A DNA stretch of 37,084 bases from Methanosphaera sp. (GTDB lineage Archaea; Methanobacteriota; Methanobacteria; Methanobacteriales; Methanobacteriaceae), in contig JAFRMD010000025.1 in NCBI GenBank assembly GCA_017430835.1, forward strand, positions 1 through 37,084, read 5' to 3'. Every line of letters starts with the position of its first letter. Positions within the stretch are counted from its first letter, which is position 1. The notes beneath the pieces were generated by a model that worked only from the letters and a program-made list of their open reading frames with translations, searched no databases and was not told where the DNA came from. The translations under genes and the position numbers were made by a program. Positions 1-8,772 of the stretch are shown piece after piece.

Positions 1-135
1 AAAGGTAAACTATTGAATGCGGATGTAAATGCTGCTGCCAATATTATTCGTAAAAGTAAGCAGAAATTCAACCTTGAACGACTGTATAAGTGGGCCCAGA
101 CTGCCCCAAGTAAAATCAAACCACATAAAATATAA
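1..135 (+). CDS. tnpB: TnpB (IS200/IS605-type RNA-guided nuclease), C-terminal fragment, cut by window edge
   Basis: Reading frame open from base 1 to TAA at 133-135 gives 44 residues. The motif NADVNAAANIIRK is the third RuvC motif of OrfB/TnpB proteins (usual form NADxNAAxNI), with its aspartate a catalytic metal ligand. The tail FNLERLYKWAQTAPSKIKPH is Lys/Arg-rich, as is common after RuvC-III. TnpB proteins are nucleases guided by an RNA made from the 3' end of their own gene and the right end of the element. The start, earlier RuvC motifs and zinc ribbon lie outside the window, so completeness cannot be judged. The gene runs into the remnant of an adhesin-like gene on the opposite strand, 11 bases away, which suggests that the element inserted in or beside it. 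Confidence 0.82.
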   Translation, partial: KGKLLNADVNAAANIIRKSKQKFNLERLYKWAQTAPSKIKPHKI

Positions 136-146
136 TATTATTATAT

Positions 147-403
147 TTAGAAGATATGATAATTATTATTGTTTGATTTGAACAAAGGTAAAAAATGAGT
201 AATACTTTTTTGTATTAAAAAAACATTTATGCCAAGTCTCATAATGTTGCCTGTATCTGATAATTTGTGTGTATCTTGTTTTGCTACTTCTTTTGTTATG
301 CTATTTGTATCGCTTTTGTCTTTTGATACTTCATTTGCACTGGCTACTCCTACTAGTAGGATGAGTATTTAGCTAGTAGCAATAAGTATTTTATTTTTTT
401 CAT
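147..403 (-). pseudogene. Adhesin-like secreted protein remnant, frameshifted in the signal peptide and truncated
   Basis: On the minus strand an ATG at 403-401 opens MKKIKYLLLLA, the start of a signal peptide, then meets a stop within 17 codons. In another frame the reading continues as ILILLVGVASANEVSKDK and on through a Ser/Thr/Asn/Lys-rich stretch to about DTGN, then a tail of no recognisable character and TAA at 149-147. The two halves fit one signal peptide (basic N-region, Leu-rich core, VASA cleavage site) broken by a one-base shift near positions 369-371. Methanobacteriales adhesin-like proteins start this way and are usually hundreds of residues long, so nearly all of the mature protein is missing. 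A TATA-like CTTATAAAAAC lies about 36 bases upstream of the ATG, so the promoter may survive. Confidence 0.7.
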
Positions 404-1159
404 TTTTAACACATCTTTCTCATTTATAGTTTTTATAAGTAAATGGGCTATTTTATTCAATTTTATTTTTTTAAATAAAATATTCATTTGGGAATTTTCC
501 ATTATAATAGTAAATACATTTTAAATAGTTTGTATTGTGTATATTTTGTTTATTATCTAATAAATAGTTATAAAAACTTCTTATTCAATATATGTCAAGT
601 TATATCATATCTGTTTTTGATATAAATTCTAAATTTATATAAATTCCAAGAATAATTGTTTAATATCTATTTTAACATAATTTATTGGGTAAAATAGTTT
701 TAATGAAAATGATTTCTACAAAGTCTATTTAATATATATTTGCCGAATTTTTAAGAATAAAAATTGTAGAAATGGTAATACTTTTAAAAAAATTATCATA
801 ATGGGATATGTTATATATATTTAGCTACATAATAGTTAATTGTATCTTGACAATGTCTTTAGGGATTATTGTCAAAATTACAATTTATGTTTATTTTTTT
901 TCTACTAAATCATAATTATTTGGTGTAATAAAAATAAACAAGGGATTATCATCAAGAATATATTATTTATTTAAAAGATAGTAATTTTTTTTGCAAGTAA
1001 TCCACTGAATAATATAATGGAATAATCTTTTTTGTTCCATATTAATAATTAAAATAATAAAGCAACATCGTCGTAATTATATTTACGACAATTTTTTCTT
1101 TTTTTTATAAAATTTAGTGTTTTTTTTTGTTGGTGTTGAAGGAAAATAATTGGTTGGGA
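404..1159. other. Gene-free, very AT-rich stretch of about 750 bases
   Basis: No reading frame of protein-like composition is seen on either strand. It holds the upstream region of the broken adhesin gene, an inverted repeat at 847-854/868-875 (TTGACAAT/ATTGTCAA), two similar short strings (AGGGATTATTGTCAA near 861 and AGGGATTATCATCAA near 940), and a perfect 7-bp hairpin at 1070-1089 followed by a T-run. No GC-rich tRNA- or rRNA-like island is visible. Confidence 0.6.
1070..1100 (+). terminator. Hairpin plus U-tract, orphan terminator-like element
   Basis: GTCGTAA (1070-1076) and TTACGAC (1083-1089) pair perfectly around a six-base loop. On the plus strand they are followed by a T-rich run. 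This is the layout of an intrinsic-type terminator for plus-strand transcription, yet no plus-strand gene is visible upstream. On the minus strand, where the nearest genes lie, the T-run is on the wrong side. Confidence 0.4.
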
Positions 1160-1522
1160 TTATAATCCCATTTCCTGAGATATGTAATAACCAATGACTC
1201 CTCCAATAACTCCTACAATGACATAGAATATTATTGAGAATAGTGCACTGCTTAATACATATGATATGTAAGTTGCACCATATGATATGTACATTATTGC
1301 AGATGAGACGATTGTTGCAACTACTGAACCAATCAATGAAGCAATAAGTGCAGTCACTGCAGATTCAGTTATGCTTTCATTTTTCATCAATCCCATCAGT
1401 ATACCTGTAAATAGTATAAATGGTAAAATGCTGCTACTTGCACCACTTATTAGGTAAGTGATGATGATTATAATTATTCCTATAGGTATTGTTTTTCCTT
1501 TAGTAATCTGATTTAAATCCAT
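1160..1522 (-). CDS. DUF5518-type small membrane protein, copy 2
   Basis: A 120-residue, strongly hydrophobic protein with about four predicted membrane segments: an Ile-rich one after the basic GKTIPIG start, one around SILPFILFTGILMGLM, a long Ala/Ser/Val segment, and a C-terminal Gly/Ile segment ending in YYISQEMGL. It is clearly paralogous to the next gene upstream: both share GKTIP near the start, GI(L/I)MG(L/I)MKN in the second segment, and a Gly-Val-Ile-Gly motif near the end. ATG start with AGGGGGT 6 bases upstream, inside the last codons of the upstream gene; the two are 4 bases apart and surely cotranscribed. Such proteins are common in Methanobacteriales; function unknown. The family name is from memory of its pattern. 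Confidence 0.75.
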   Translation of the reverse strand: MDLNQITKGKTIPIGIIIIIITYLISGASSSILPFILFTGILMGLMKNESITESAVTALIASLIGSVVATIVSSAIMYISYGATYISYVLSSALFSIIFYVIVGVIGGVIGYYISQEMGL

Positions 1523-1526
1523 AAAT

Positions 1527-1907
1527 TTACCCCCTACTTGATTTTAGTTCGTTTTTAATATGGAAACCTAGCATGCTTCCAATAACTCCTATAAATACGT
1601 AATAAATAATATAAATTGAGGAGTATTGTATGAGTGCTATTGCAAAGAGTCCTCCCTCAGTATAATATATTGTTATTAATGATACAATAAATGCTAAGAT
1701 TGAACCGATAATAAACGAAATTATGGAAGTTAGTACAGTTTCATTCATCGGAGCATTTTTCATGATTCCCATTATTATTCCTATAAAGAAAAGGGATGGA
1801 ATAATGACAGTCATGTCTGCACTAAGTAATGAACAGGCCAATATCATTAGAATTGTTAGGGGGATTGTTTTTCCCCTAATAATGTTTTTAATGTCTATGT
1901 TATTCAC
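1527..1907 (-). CDS. DUF5518-type small membrane protein, copy 1
   Basis: A 126-residue membrane protein of the same family as its downstream neighbour, with a short polar N-terminus (NNIDIKNIIRGKTIP), about four hydrophobic segments, and a short charged tail ending SSRG. The start is GTG at 1907-1905; the GGGG just upstream is a weak ribosome site. The sequence differs from copy 2 along most of its length, so the duplication is not recent. The two genes form a small unit downstream of the topoisomerase VI operon; whether they share its transcript is not clear, since only 33 bases separate the top6A stop from this start. No catalytic residues are visible, so a structural or transport role cannot be decided. 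Confidence 0.72.
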   Translation of the reverse strand: MNNIDIKNIIRGKTIPLTILMILACSLLSADMTVIIPSLFFIGIIMGIMKNAPMNETVLTSIISFIIGSILAFIVSLITIYYTEGGLFAIALIQYSSIYIIYYVFIGVIGSMLGFHIKNELKSSRG

Positions 1908-1940
1908 CCCATAATTAATGCTATGATATCATTTTCATAT

Positions 1941-3014
<1,074 letters not shown>

Positions 3015-3029
3015 ACTATCAAAATCTCC

Positions 3030-4706
3030 TTAATTTTCATTTCCAAGTTCTTCTTCTAATTCTTCCATTTCCATTTTAAGTCTCATTTTAGGTTCTTCTG
3101 TTTTAATTTGCATTGGTTCAATTTCCGGTTGTCTGAGACGATGTTTCATGTCCATAATTTTTGCTTTGTGTGTAACTTCATCCATGATTTTATCATATTC
3201 TGGAATGTTCTTTTCAGCAAGTAATGCAGATTGTTTGATTACCACAGGTACAAGGTCTTCGAAGATTTTTGCTCTCATTTCTTCGTTTTTTGCTGCTTTT
3301 TTGGTTCTTATGTATTTTTCCAGTTTTCTTGCTATTTTCATTGTTGCCTGTCTGATTTCTCTAACAATTTCTTCTTCTGGTGCAACACTTTGTTTTCCTG
3401 TTGAGAGGTATGGAACGTTTGTGGAAATGATGTTTACGAATACTGATATTGGTGCATCGTCTAGATTTCTAACCCCATATCTTCTCCAATCAATACTTTT
3501 TAGAGCTTCTGTTATTGCACAGCTTCCTTGGTCGAAGGTTAATGGTACACGGTTAGCAAATCTCATTATTTCTGCTTTTTTCTGTTGTCCTATTAATCTT
3601 CCAGCCTTTCCACCATATGCAATACCTGCTTCTACGATGAATGATACTCCTCCACGATATGCTTGTGGCTTTCTTGTGATTGCTGTTGAGAATTCTGGTA
3701 GCAGTATTTCATTGATTCCCTTTTCTATTTGTTCGTTTCCGATTGGTTTTAGTCCGCTTGTTGGTGGTGCCATAAATTTCATTTTTTCAAATTGTTGCAC
3801 TACCATTTCTGCTTCTTTCCAGGTTATGCTTTTTGGTCTTTTGTTCATGTCTATTCCAGTAGCTTCCTGAACTTCTTTCATTTTTGCTGCTGAAACTCTG
3901 CTTAAGGAGTCCATGAGTAGGTTTTTGAATCTTTTTTTGTTTGTTGTTTTACACAGTTCCATTATGTCGTCTGCTGTAACTCCTTTTGGATGAGGAAGTA
4001 CTTCTTTTGGCAGTGGTGGAATTTGGTCTGTTGCTCTGTCAAATGTGTATTTACGTCCGGTTGGATCTTTGAATACGATTTTTGCATGTGGGTTTCCGAT
4101 TACTGTTCTTCTTATGTATTCGTATGCTCCCTGTTCACTCATGGAGTAGGATACGTCTTTGAATTCTATTTCGATTCCTGAACCGGTTCGGTCTGTTTCA
4201 AATTCTTTTCTGTCAAGTATTATTCCAGTGTTCTTTTTAACGTCAAGTTTTACGCTCATTTCTACTCCTTTGAGTTCATTTCCGTCTTTGTATCTTGATC
4301 GTATTGTCACTGGTTTTCCTGTTGTCATTTGTGATAGGAGTACACATCCACTACATCCTAGACCTTGCTGTCCTCTTGATTGAATGTTTCTGAATTTACT
4401 TCCTGCAAACATTTGACAATATACTTTTGTAATAAAGTCTTCAGGAATACCTGGTCCATTATCAGCGTGTTTTAATAGGTAATGGTCTTTTCCTAATCTT
4501 TTTAGTTCAATTGTTATGTCTGGCAATATTCCTACTTCTTCACATGCGTCTAGGCTGTTGGTGATAAGTTCGTGGAATACGATTGTTAATGATCTTATTT
4601 TTCCGGAAAAACCTAACATTTGTTTGTTTCTTTTAAAAAACTCGGATGCGGTTAATTCCTTAAACTCTTCAAATAATTCTGTTGTGTCACGTTCCAAGGA
4701 TTTCAT
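3030..4706 (-). CDS. top6B: DNA topoisomerase VI subunit B (GHKL ATPase)
   Basis: This is the ATP-binding subunit of topoisomerase VI. The GHKL ATPase motifs are all present: [10 protein letters not shown] (Glu46, Asn50), DNGPGIP (82-88), and GQQGLGCSG (112-120). A helix-two-turn-helix and transducer domain follow, with a conserved lysine-rich switch region (QSVAPE context), then a charged C-terminal tail rich in Glu, Lys and Met. The 558 residues are slightly long for the family, through the acidic tail. Start is uncertain: GGAGGT lies directly against the ATG at 4706 with no proper spacer, while a TTG three codons later (4697) has a normal 10-base spacing. Both starts leave the ATPase domain intact. 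First gene of the top6BA operon. Confidence 0.96.
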   Translation of the reverse strand: MKSLERDTTELFEEFKELTASEFFKRNKQMLGFSGKIRSLTIVFHELITNSLDACEEVGILPDITIELKRLGKDHYLLKHADNGPGIPEDFITKVYCQMFAGSKFRNIQSRGQQGLGCSGCVLLSQMTTGKPVTIRSRYKDGNELKGVEMSVKLDVKKNTGIILDRKEFETDRTGSGIEIEFKDVSYSMSEQGAYEYIRRTVIGNPHAKIVFKDPTGRKYTFDRATDQIPPLPKEVLPHPKGVTADDIMELCKTTNKKRFKNLLMDSLSRVSAAKMKEVQEATGIDMNKRPKSITWKEAEMVVQQFEKMKFMAPPTSGLKPIGNEQIEKGINEILLPEFSTAITRKPQAYRGGVSFIVEAGIAYGGKAGRLIGQQKKAEIMRFANRVPLTFDQGSCAITEALKSIDWRRYGVRNLDDAPISVFVNIISTNVPYLSTGKQSVAPEEEIVREIRQATMKIARKLEKYIRTKKAAKNEEMRAKIFEDLVPVVIKQSALLAEKNIPEYDKIMDEVTHKAKIMDMKHRLRQPEIEPMQIKTEEPKMRLKMEMEELEEELGNEN

Positions 4707-4787
4707 ACCTCCAAAATATTTATTACTATTTTGTAATTTTTGTAATACTCGAATTACTGTATTTTGACTTTGTTTATTTGGAGTATT

Positions 4788-4800
4788 GCTTTTATATCAA
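4788..4800 (-). promoter_or_regulatory. Candidate TATA box for top6BA
   Basis: On the minus strand TTGATATAAAAGC resembles an archaeal BRE/TATA element. With the usual 25-base spacing it would start transcription near 4768-4764, leaving a leader of about 60 bases. The nearer AT-rich stretches are less TATA-like, but in DNA this AT-rich chance matches are common. Confidence 0.35.
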
Positions 4801-4949
4801 TTACTAAATAGTATTTTTTCTTCTTTAAAATTATAGGAAATACATATGTGCTAATATTTTTTCCTATATTTTTTTCATATTATATAATATGTAAAACATA
4901 TAATATAAATCATTGCATATATCCCTTATGATTTTTTTATACTAATTTA

Positions 4950-4969
4950 GGGGGGTCTTGACAAGTAAT
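4950..4969 (+). repeat. 20-base G6 motif, copy A
   Basis: GGGGGGTCTTGACAAGTAAT stands out as a G-rich block in AT-rich intergenic DNA. Its reverse complement recurs at 37044-37063 with one mismatch. It lies between the start of top6B and the end of the KH gene. The function is not known; it could be the end of a mobile element, a protein-binding site or part of an RNA. Confidence 0.6.
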
Positions 4970-5197
4970 CATCATTTTTTAAAAATTTAAATAATCATAT
5001 ATTTTAAAAAATTGATTAAATCAATGTTCATAAATAATGTTGATTTAGTAATAAAAAAGTCAAAACAATCACAAAATTTTTAAATATAGATTTTTCTCAA
5101 TCAAAAGAAATTTCATCACAAAAGGAATACTATTATTAAACATTTAAAAGTGAAAAATAAAATCTTTCAATAAAATGAAAAAAAGTTGGTGTAGAAA

Positions 5198-5893
5198 TTA
5201 TATTAATTCAGGAACTTCTTCTTCTTCATCTTCATCTTCATCAAGAGCAGCTTGATTGTAATCTTCTTCAGCATCAGTAAAATCTTCATCTGTATCTAAG
5301 TCTTCTCTAAGGAATTCTCTTTCATCTGGTGTTCCATTAACCATTTCGTCAAATTCTTTTCTTTTGAGTTTGTCATGCATTTTTTCAAGGTAAGCATATA
5401 CTGTTTTTTGTCTGGATCCTTCAAGAATCATTTCAATAGCTTCACGTGCCATTTGAATATTTTCAATTTTACCGATTAATGAAACAGTTTTACCATAGAT
5501 ACTAATTTCAACATCCAACATATCATGCATGATTTGTCTAGTTCTACCATTTTTACCAATTATTCTACCCTTTTGTCTTACCAATGCCTTTTTAGATTTT
5601 CCCACATAATCCTGCAGATTAATGATTTCTAATATTAAGTCATCATCCTGTAGTCTTAAAGCAATATCTGGGTTAAATCCTCTTCCAATAGCTTTAATCA
5701 TGTATCTTGCTTTCCAGATAGCTAAGGGATCATCTGTTTCATCAGTGGAAGTAATGGATATATTACCAGTTTCACTGTCAATTTTTAATTCAGTTTTTGT
5801 AATAATTTCTAATTGATGTTTAATTTTACCGTTTTTTCCAATAGTTACGCCTACTCTGTCTTTAGGTATTTTTAGGTATTCTGTATTAACCAT
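5198..5893 (-). CDS. KH-domain ribosome assembly factor, PNO1/Dim2-like
   Basis: A 231-residue RNA-binding protein with two KH domains. GKNG loops occur at residues 19-22 and 113-116, and the signature AIGRGFNPDIALRL between them is the hallmark of the PNO1/Dim2 (KRR1-like) family. In eukaryotes and archaea these proteins bind the 3' end of pre-16S/18S rRNA and assist its maturation together with Nob1 and RIO kinases. The C-terminus is a very acidic tail (DEDEDEEEEVPELI). The ATG at 5893 has an AAGGAGCT ribosome site at good spacing; the frame is open 16 codons further upstream, but that extension has no supporting site. GATTATAAC near 5940-5932 is a plausible TATA box. The RIO1 gene lies upstream on the same strand, matching its predicted role. 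Confidence 0.93.
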   Translation of the reverse strand: MVNTEYLKIPKDRVGVTIGKNGKIKHQLEIITKTELKIDSETGNISITSTDETDDPLAIWKARYMIKAIGRGFNPDIALRLQDDDLILEIINLQDYVGKSKKALVRQKGRIIGKNGRTRQIMHDMLDVEISIYGKTVSLIGKIENIQMAREAIEMILEGSRQKTVYAYLEKMHDKLKRKEFDEMVNGTPDEREFLREDLDTDEDFTDAEEDYNQAALDEDEDEEEEVPELI

Positions 5894-6281
5894 AATAAAA
5901 AGCTCCTTCTTAAAAATTTTTATATAATTGGTTATAATCAAATCATTTATGATAAGTAACTGTAATTTTTCATGAATTTAATCTAATCTATAAATAAGTG
6001 GTGATTAGATTTTTCTTTGGTGTGTATGATACTTAATCAGTATCCTAACATTCTAATTATATTTATAGAATGAATTATATTTAAAATTTGTTATTCTTAC
6101 GATATCAATTATATATTATACTTAATTTCTATCTTGGTAAATCTTTATTAATTATTTGTCATTTATAAGATTATTGTATTGTTTTAATCAATTTTTTTTG
6201 TCATAAAATTAAATTATATTGAAAGGTATATTTTCTATAAAATAAAAAAATAGAAAAGTACATGCAGGATAATGAAATATC
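5894..6281. other. Intergenic region, about 390 bases
   Basis: No gene seen. It carries the promoter of the KH gene (TATA-like GATTATAAC near 5936) and, close to the stop of the zinc-protein gene, an 8-bp inverted repeat TTTTCTAT/ATAGAAAA (6231-6238 and 6250-6257). Read on the minus strand its loop is T-rich, so it may be a terminator. The rest is plain AT-rich DNA. Confidence 0.5.
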
Positions 6282-6506
6282 CTAGTCATCTAATCCTAAT
6301 TCTTTTTCAAGTCTAACAAATATAGATCTTTCTTTCTTTTGTTTAAGAATGTCTCCTTTAATTTCTTCTGGGGCAGGTATATCAAATAAACAATTTGGAC
6401 ATTTAATGTTTGCACCGTTACAGTCATAACCGCAATCACAACAACCTGCATTCATGTGATCAAATTCATGTCCACAAATATCACATTTAATCAACAATTT
6501 TTTCAC
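6282..6506 (-). CDS. Small cysteine-rich zinc-ribbon-like protein
   Basis: A 74-residue protein whose first 45 residues hold three cysteine pairs or clusters: CDICGHEF, CCDCGYDC and CPNC, with a histidine in the first loop. This spacing suggests two zinc sites. The second half is a charged helix (KGDILKQKKERSIFVRLEKELGLDD). The start is GTG at 6506-6504, abutting the TAG stop of the RIO1 gene with no gap, so translation is probably coupled to RIO1. Not recognised as a named family. Its place suggests an RNA- or ribosome-linked role, but that is inference from position alone. The gene is conserved-looking and not an artefact, given its cysteine pattern. Confidence 0.75.
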   Translation of the reverse strand: MKKLLIKCDICGHEFDHMNAGCCDCGYDCNGANIKCPNCLFDIPAPEEIKGDILKQKKERSIFVRLEKELGLDD

Positions 6507-7292
6507 CTATTTATTCTCTTTAATAATTCTGTTTTTAACATAATTAAAGCTTAAATCTAGATTAAACTTTTTGCCGTCAAAAACTATGTTTTCAATATCT
6601 CTATCCAATAATTGCATACTTGACGGATGGCTTGTAAGTGTAGCTTGAGACACATCAATAACATAGGGATGACCATAGGAATATAATATATTATAACGGG
6701 ACAAATCTCCATGAACTAATTGAGCCTCATTATAAGATACACTCATAAAGTTAATAATTTCTTCAAATACTTCTTCTGCATTATCAATTTTAATTTTACT
6801 AAGTGGAGGTGCAGCACTAGCATCCTCAGCTGAATGGGCTAAATATTCCATCACCAATACATTTTCCATAGATGTGTAGGGTTCGGGAACATTAAGTCCC
6901 AGCTTGTGTAAACGACTAAGATTCTTAAATTCCTTCTGAGTCCAGGCAGTAATAATTTGTCTAGTATTGTTTCCATGACTTTTAAATCTGGGGTCACCTG
7001 CAATATACTCCTTAATTTTCTTAAAGTCTAAAGTAACCACACGATAAATTTTCACAGCAACATCATTACCGTCATCATCAATTCCAAGAAAAACATTTGC
7101 TTCTTTACCTGTGCTTATAACACCATTTAAGCTATGAAGATAACCTTGTTTTGCTAATTTATACAGTACTTGCAAAGTTTTATTATCAAATACTTCACTT
7201 GAAACTTGCTTATCTTCAACGCTTTTTAAACGTTTGGTTTCTTCAAGTTTTCGCATCTGGTTATCTGCATCTTGATAATGTTTATTATCCAT
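6507..7292 (-). CDS. rio1: RIO1-type atypical serine/threonine kinase/ATPase
   Basis: RIO1 proteins bind pre-small-subunit ribosomes and release assembly factors in a late ATP-driven step. The 261 residues have the RIO1-specific nucleotide loop STGKEANVF (60-68), the ATP-binding lysine in VAVKIYR (Lys81), the catalytic HGDLSRYN (194-201, Asp196) and the metal-binding VIDVSQA (Asp213). STGKEANVF distinguishes RIO1 from RIO2, and no winged-helix N-terminus is present. ATG start with AGGAGA 7 bases upstream; that site overlaps the stop codon of the transporter gene 11 bases away. The downstream gene begins at the next base after this stop. Together with the PNO1-like gene and aIF1A this is a ribosome-maturation neighbourhood. 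Confidence 0.95.
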   Translation of the reverse strand: MDNKHYQDADNQMRKLEETKRLKSVEDKQVSSEVFDNKTLQVLYKLAKQGYLHSLNGVISTGKEANVFLGIDDDGNDVAVKIYRVVTLDFKKIKEYIAGDPRFKSHGNNTRQIITAWTQKEFKNLSRLHKLGLNVPEPYTSMENVLVMEYLAHSAEDASAAPPLSKIKIDNAEEVFEEIINFMSVSYNEAQLVHGDLSRYNILYSYGHPYVIDVSQATLTSHPSSMQLLDRDIENIVFDGKKFNLDLSFNYVKNRIIKENK

Positions 7293-7303
7293 AAATGGTT
7301 CTC

Positions 7304-8251
7304 CTAATATGTTTTTTTAATTCTTAATAATGTTTTTGAGACAATGTATAATGTAGGTAATTCGATTAAAGGTCCAATAACAAGTGCAATGGCAATTAGT
7401 TCATTATTGGGGAATGATTGGATTGCAATAGCTAATGCTAAAGGGGAATTACGTGCGAGTGTTGTTAAAGTTAAGCTTGCATAGTCTTCATATTTGAATC
7501 CAATTTTTCTTGATATAATGTAATCTATCAAGAAATTTATTATAAAGAACAATATATTTGGCAAAAACAATATACCTATTGAATCTAAGTTTGCTATCAG
7601 AGTATTTGCTTCAGTGTTAAATAATCCAAAAACTGCAATACATAAGAATATTGTTTGTAGATTAACGAAAAATTTTATAATCTTGTTTTTTATAACTTTT
7701 TTATTTCTAAATAAGTATTTGATGATTAAAGAGGCAATTAATGGCAATACTATGAAAATAATTATGCTATTTACTAAATAAATTATTTCTATCTCTTTAG
7801 AACTTGAGAAAAATACTAATAAATATATGGGTAAAAGAATCAATTGAAGGACTAAATTTATAGGAAGAATGGATAAACTTAATGGAACATTTCCTTTACT
7901 CATCTTAGTAAAAATTAAATACCAATCAGTACAAGGTGTAAGGATAAGCATGAAAAATCCAATGAATAAGTCAACATTTCCATAAAGGAATAAGTTTCCT
8001 AAAAAGTAGCCAAATAATGGGGTCCATAAGAAATTTATTATTAAACTTGTACTTGTGAATTTTATATTGTTGAAACTATTTTTAATTTCATTTAATGGAA
8101 CATCAAGAAATAGTGCAAAAAGCATTAATGCCAAAAAAATAGTGGTAAGTGAAGGACTTATGCTGTTTAAGGTTTTAATATTATTTAGTAGTAATCCTAG
8201 GATAATAGCTCCAAATATTAGTAGTGGTTCAAATTTTTCTATGAAATCCAT
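7304..8251 (-). CDS. Bile acid:Na+ symporter / ACR3-superfamily permease
   Basis: A 315-residue integral membrane protein with about nine to ten hydrophobic segments. The motif TPCTDWYLIFTKMSKGN resembles the PCT-containing segment of ACR3 arsenite exporters (usual APCTAMV), and the overall pattern fits the BASS fold (duplicated five-helix units, a second broken helix near LTLTTLARNSPLALAIA). ACR3-like export of arsenite or another anion or organic acid is possible, but the substrate cannot be read from sequence, and no arsR or arsenic gene is nearby. ATG with AAAAGGT just upstream. It sits between aIF1A and rio1, two genes often adjacent in archaea, so it looks inserted into that cluster. 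Confidence 0.8.
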   Translation of the reverse strand: MDFIEKFEPLLIFGAIILGLLLNNIKTLNSISPSLTTIFLALMLFALFLDVPLNEIKNSFNNIKFTSTSLIINFLWTPLFGYFLGNLFLYGNVDLFIGFFMLILTPCTDWYLIFTKMSKGNVPLSLSILPINLVLQLILLPIYLLVFFSSSKEIEIIYLVNSIIIFIVLPLIASLIIKYLFRNKKVIKNKIIKFFVNLQTIFLCIAVFGLFNTEANTLIANLDSIGILFLPNILFFIINFLIDYIISRKIGFKYEDYASLTLTTLARNSPLALAIAIQSFPNNELIAIALVIGPLIELPTLYIVSKTLLRIKKTY

Positions 8252-8294
8252 ATATTTACCTTTTCTCTTAACATGCGGGTTATAATGTGTCGCC

Positions 8295-8630
8295 CTAAAT
8301 TTTCAGGAATCCTCTTCTTTCAAGGTAGTTAGCTTCTGTACGTGTGTATCTCCAAATAACATCTGCTTTTTCATCACTTTGGAAATCCCATGGTTTTACT
8401 AGAACGACGTCTCCTTCACGAATCCATATACGTTTTTTCATTTTACCTGGGATACGGCATAATCGGATGTTTTTGTCGTTACATCTGACTTTAAGTTTTC
8501 CATGTCCAAGAATTTGTTCTACAACACCAGGTATTTCTCCTCTTCTGGGCGATCTTACACGAATGTTTTCTCCACCTTGCTGGTTGGAGTTACTGTTGTT
8601 ATTATTACGGTTATTGTTAGATTTTTTCAA
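8295..8630 (-). CDS. eif1A: Translation initiation factor aIF1A
   Basis: aIF1A helps position initiator tRNA and mRNA in the small subunit A site. The 111 residues contain the S1/IF1-type OB fold with family strings RVRSPRRGEIPGVVEQILG, RLCRIPGK, WIREGDVVLVKPW and DEKADVIWRY. The N-terminus is a low-complexity Asn-rich tail (about residues 4-17), longer and more Asn-rich than usual; this fits the AT bias of the genome. The start is TTG at 8630-8628, supported by GGAGG 10 bases upstream and by no better ATG. It is the first gene of a run on the minus strand (aIF1A, permease, rio1, zinc protein). The 142-base gap to the next gene should hold the promoter. Confidence 0.95.
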   Translation of the reverse strand: MKKSNNNRNNNNSNSNQQGGENIRVRSPRRGEIPGVVEQILGHGKLKVRCNDKNIRLCRIPGKMKKRIWIREGDVVLVKPWDFQSDEKADVIWRYTRTEANYLERRGFLKI

Positions 8631-8772
8631 AATTTGTGTCCTCCAAAAATATTGTTCAATATAAAGAATTTTGTTAACTAATGGTACTATTTAAACAAAT
8701 ACAATACTTTATTATATAATAATATGTTGTTTAAACTATATATTATTTTTAAAATAGCAATGGATTACTTTC

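Larger units (their letters stand above)
4707..5197. other. Intergenic region, about 490 bases: top6BA promoter side and a G6 motif
   Basis: No protein-like frame was seen. The region holds the upstream side of the topoisomerase VI operon, with a TATA-like TTGATATAAAAGC at 4800-4788 on the minus strand. The GC-rich 20-mer at 4950-4969 recurs near the window's end. The 3' end of the KH gene lies at the right, where a run of T on the minus strand just past its stop (about 5180-5172) may end its transcript. Confidence 0.6.

Noticed and set aside
847..875. Inverted repeat TTGACAAT/ATTGTCAA as a terminator or operator
   Set aside because: Eight-base stem of mostly A/T with a 13-base loop; too weak by itself in this composition, so kept only as part of the gap description.
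3148..3870. Long plus-strand frame of 240 codons antisense to top6B
   Set aside because: It mirrors the codon pattern of top6B, has no ribosome site, and its product is Ser/Ile/Phe-rich noise; top6B motifs are on the other strand.
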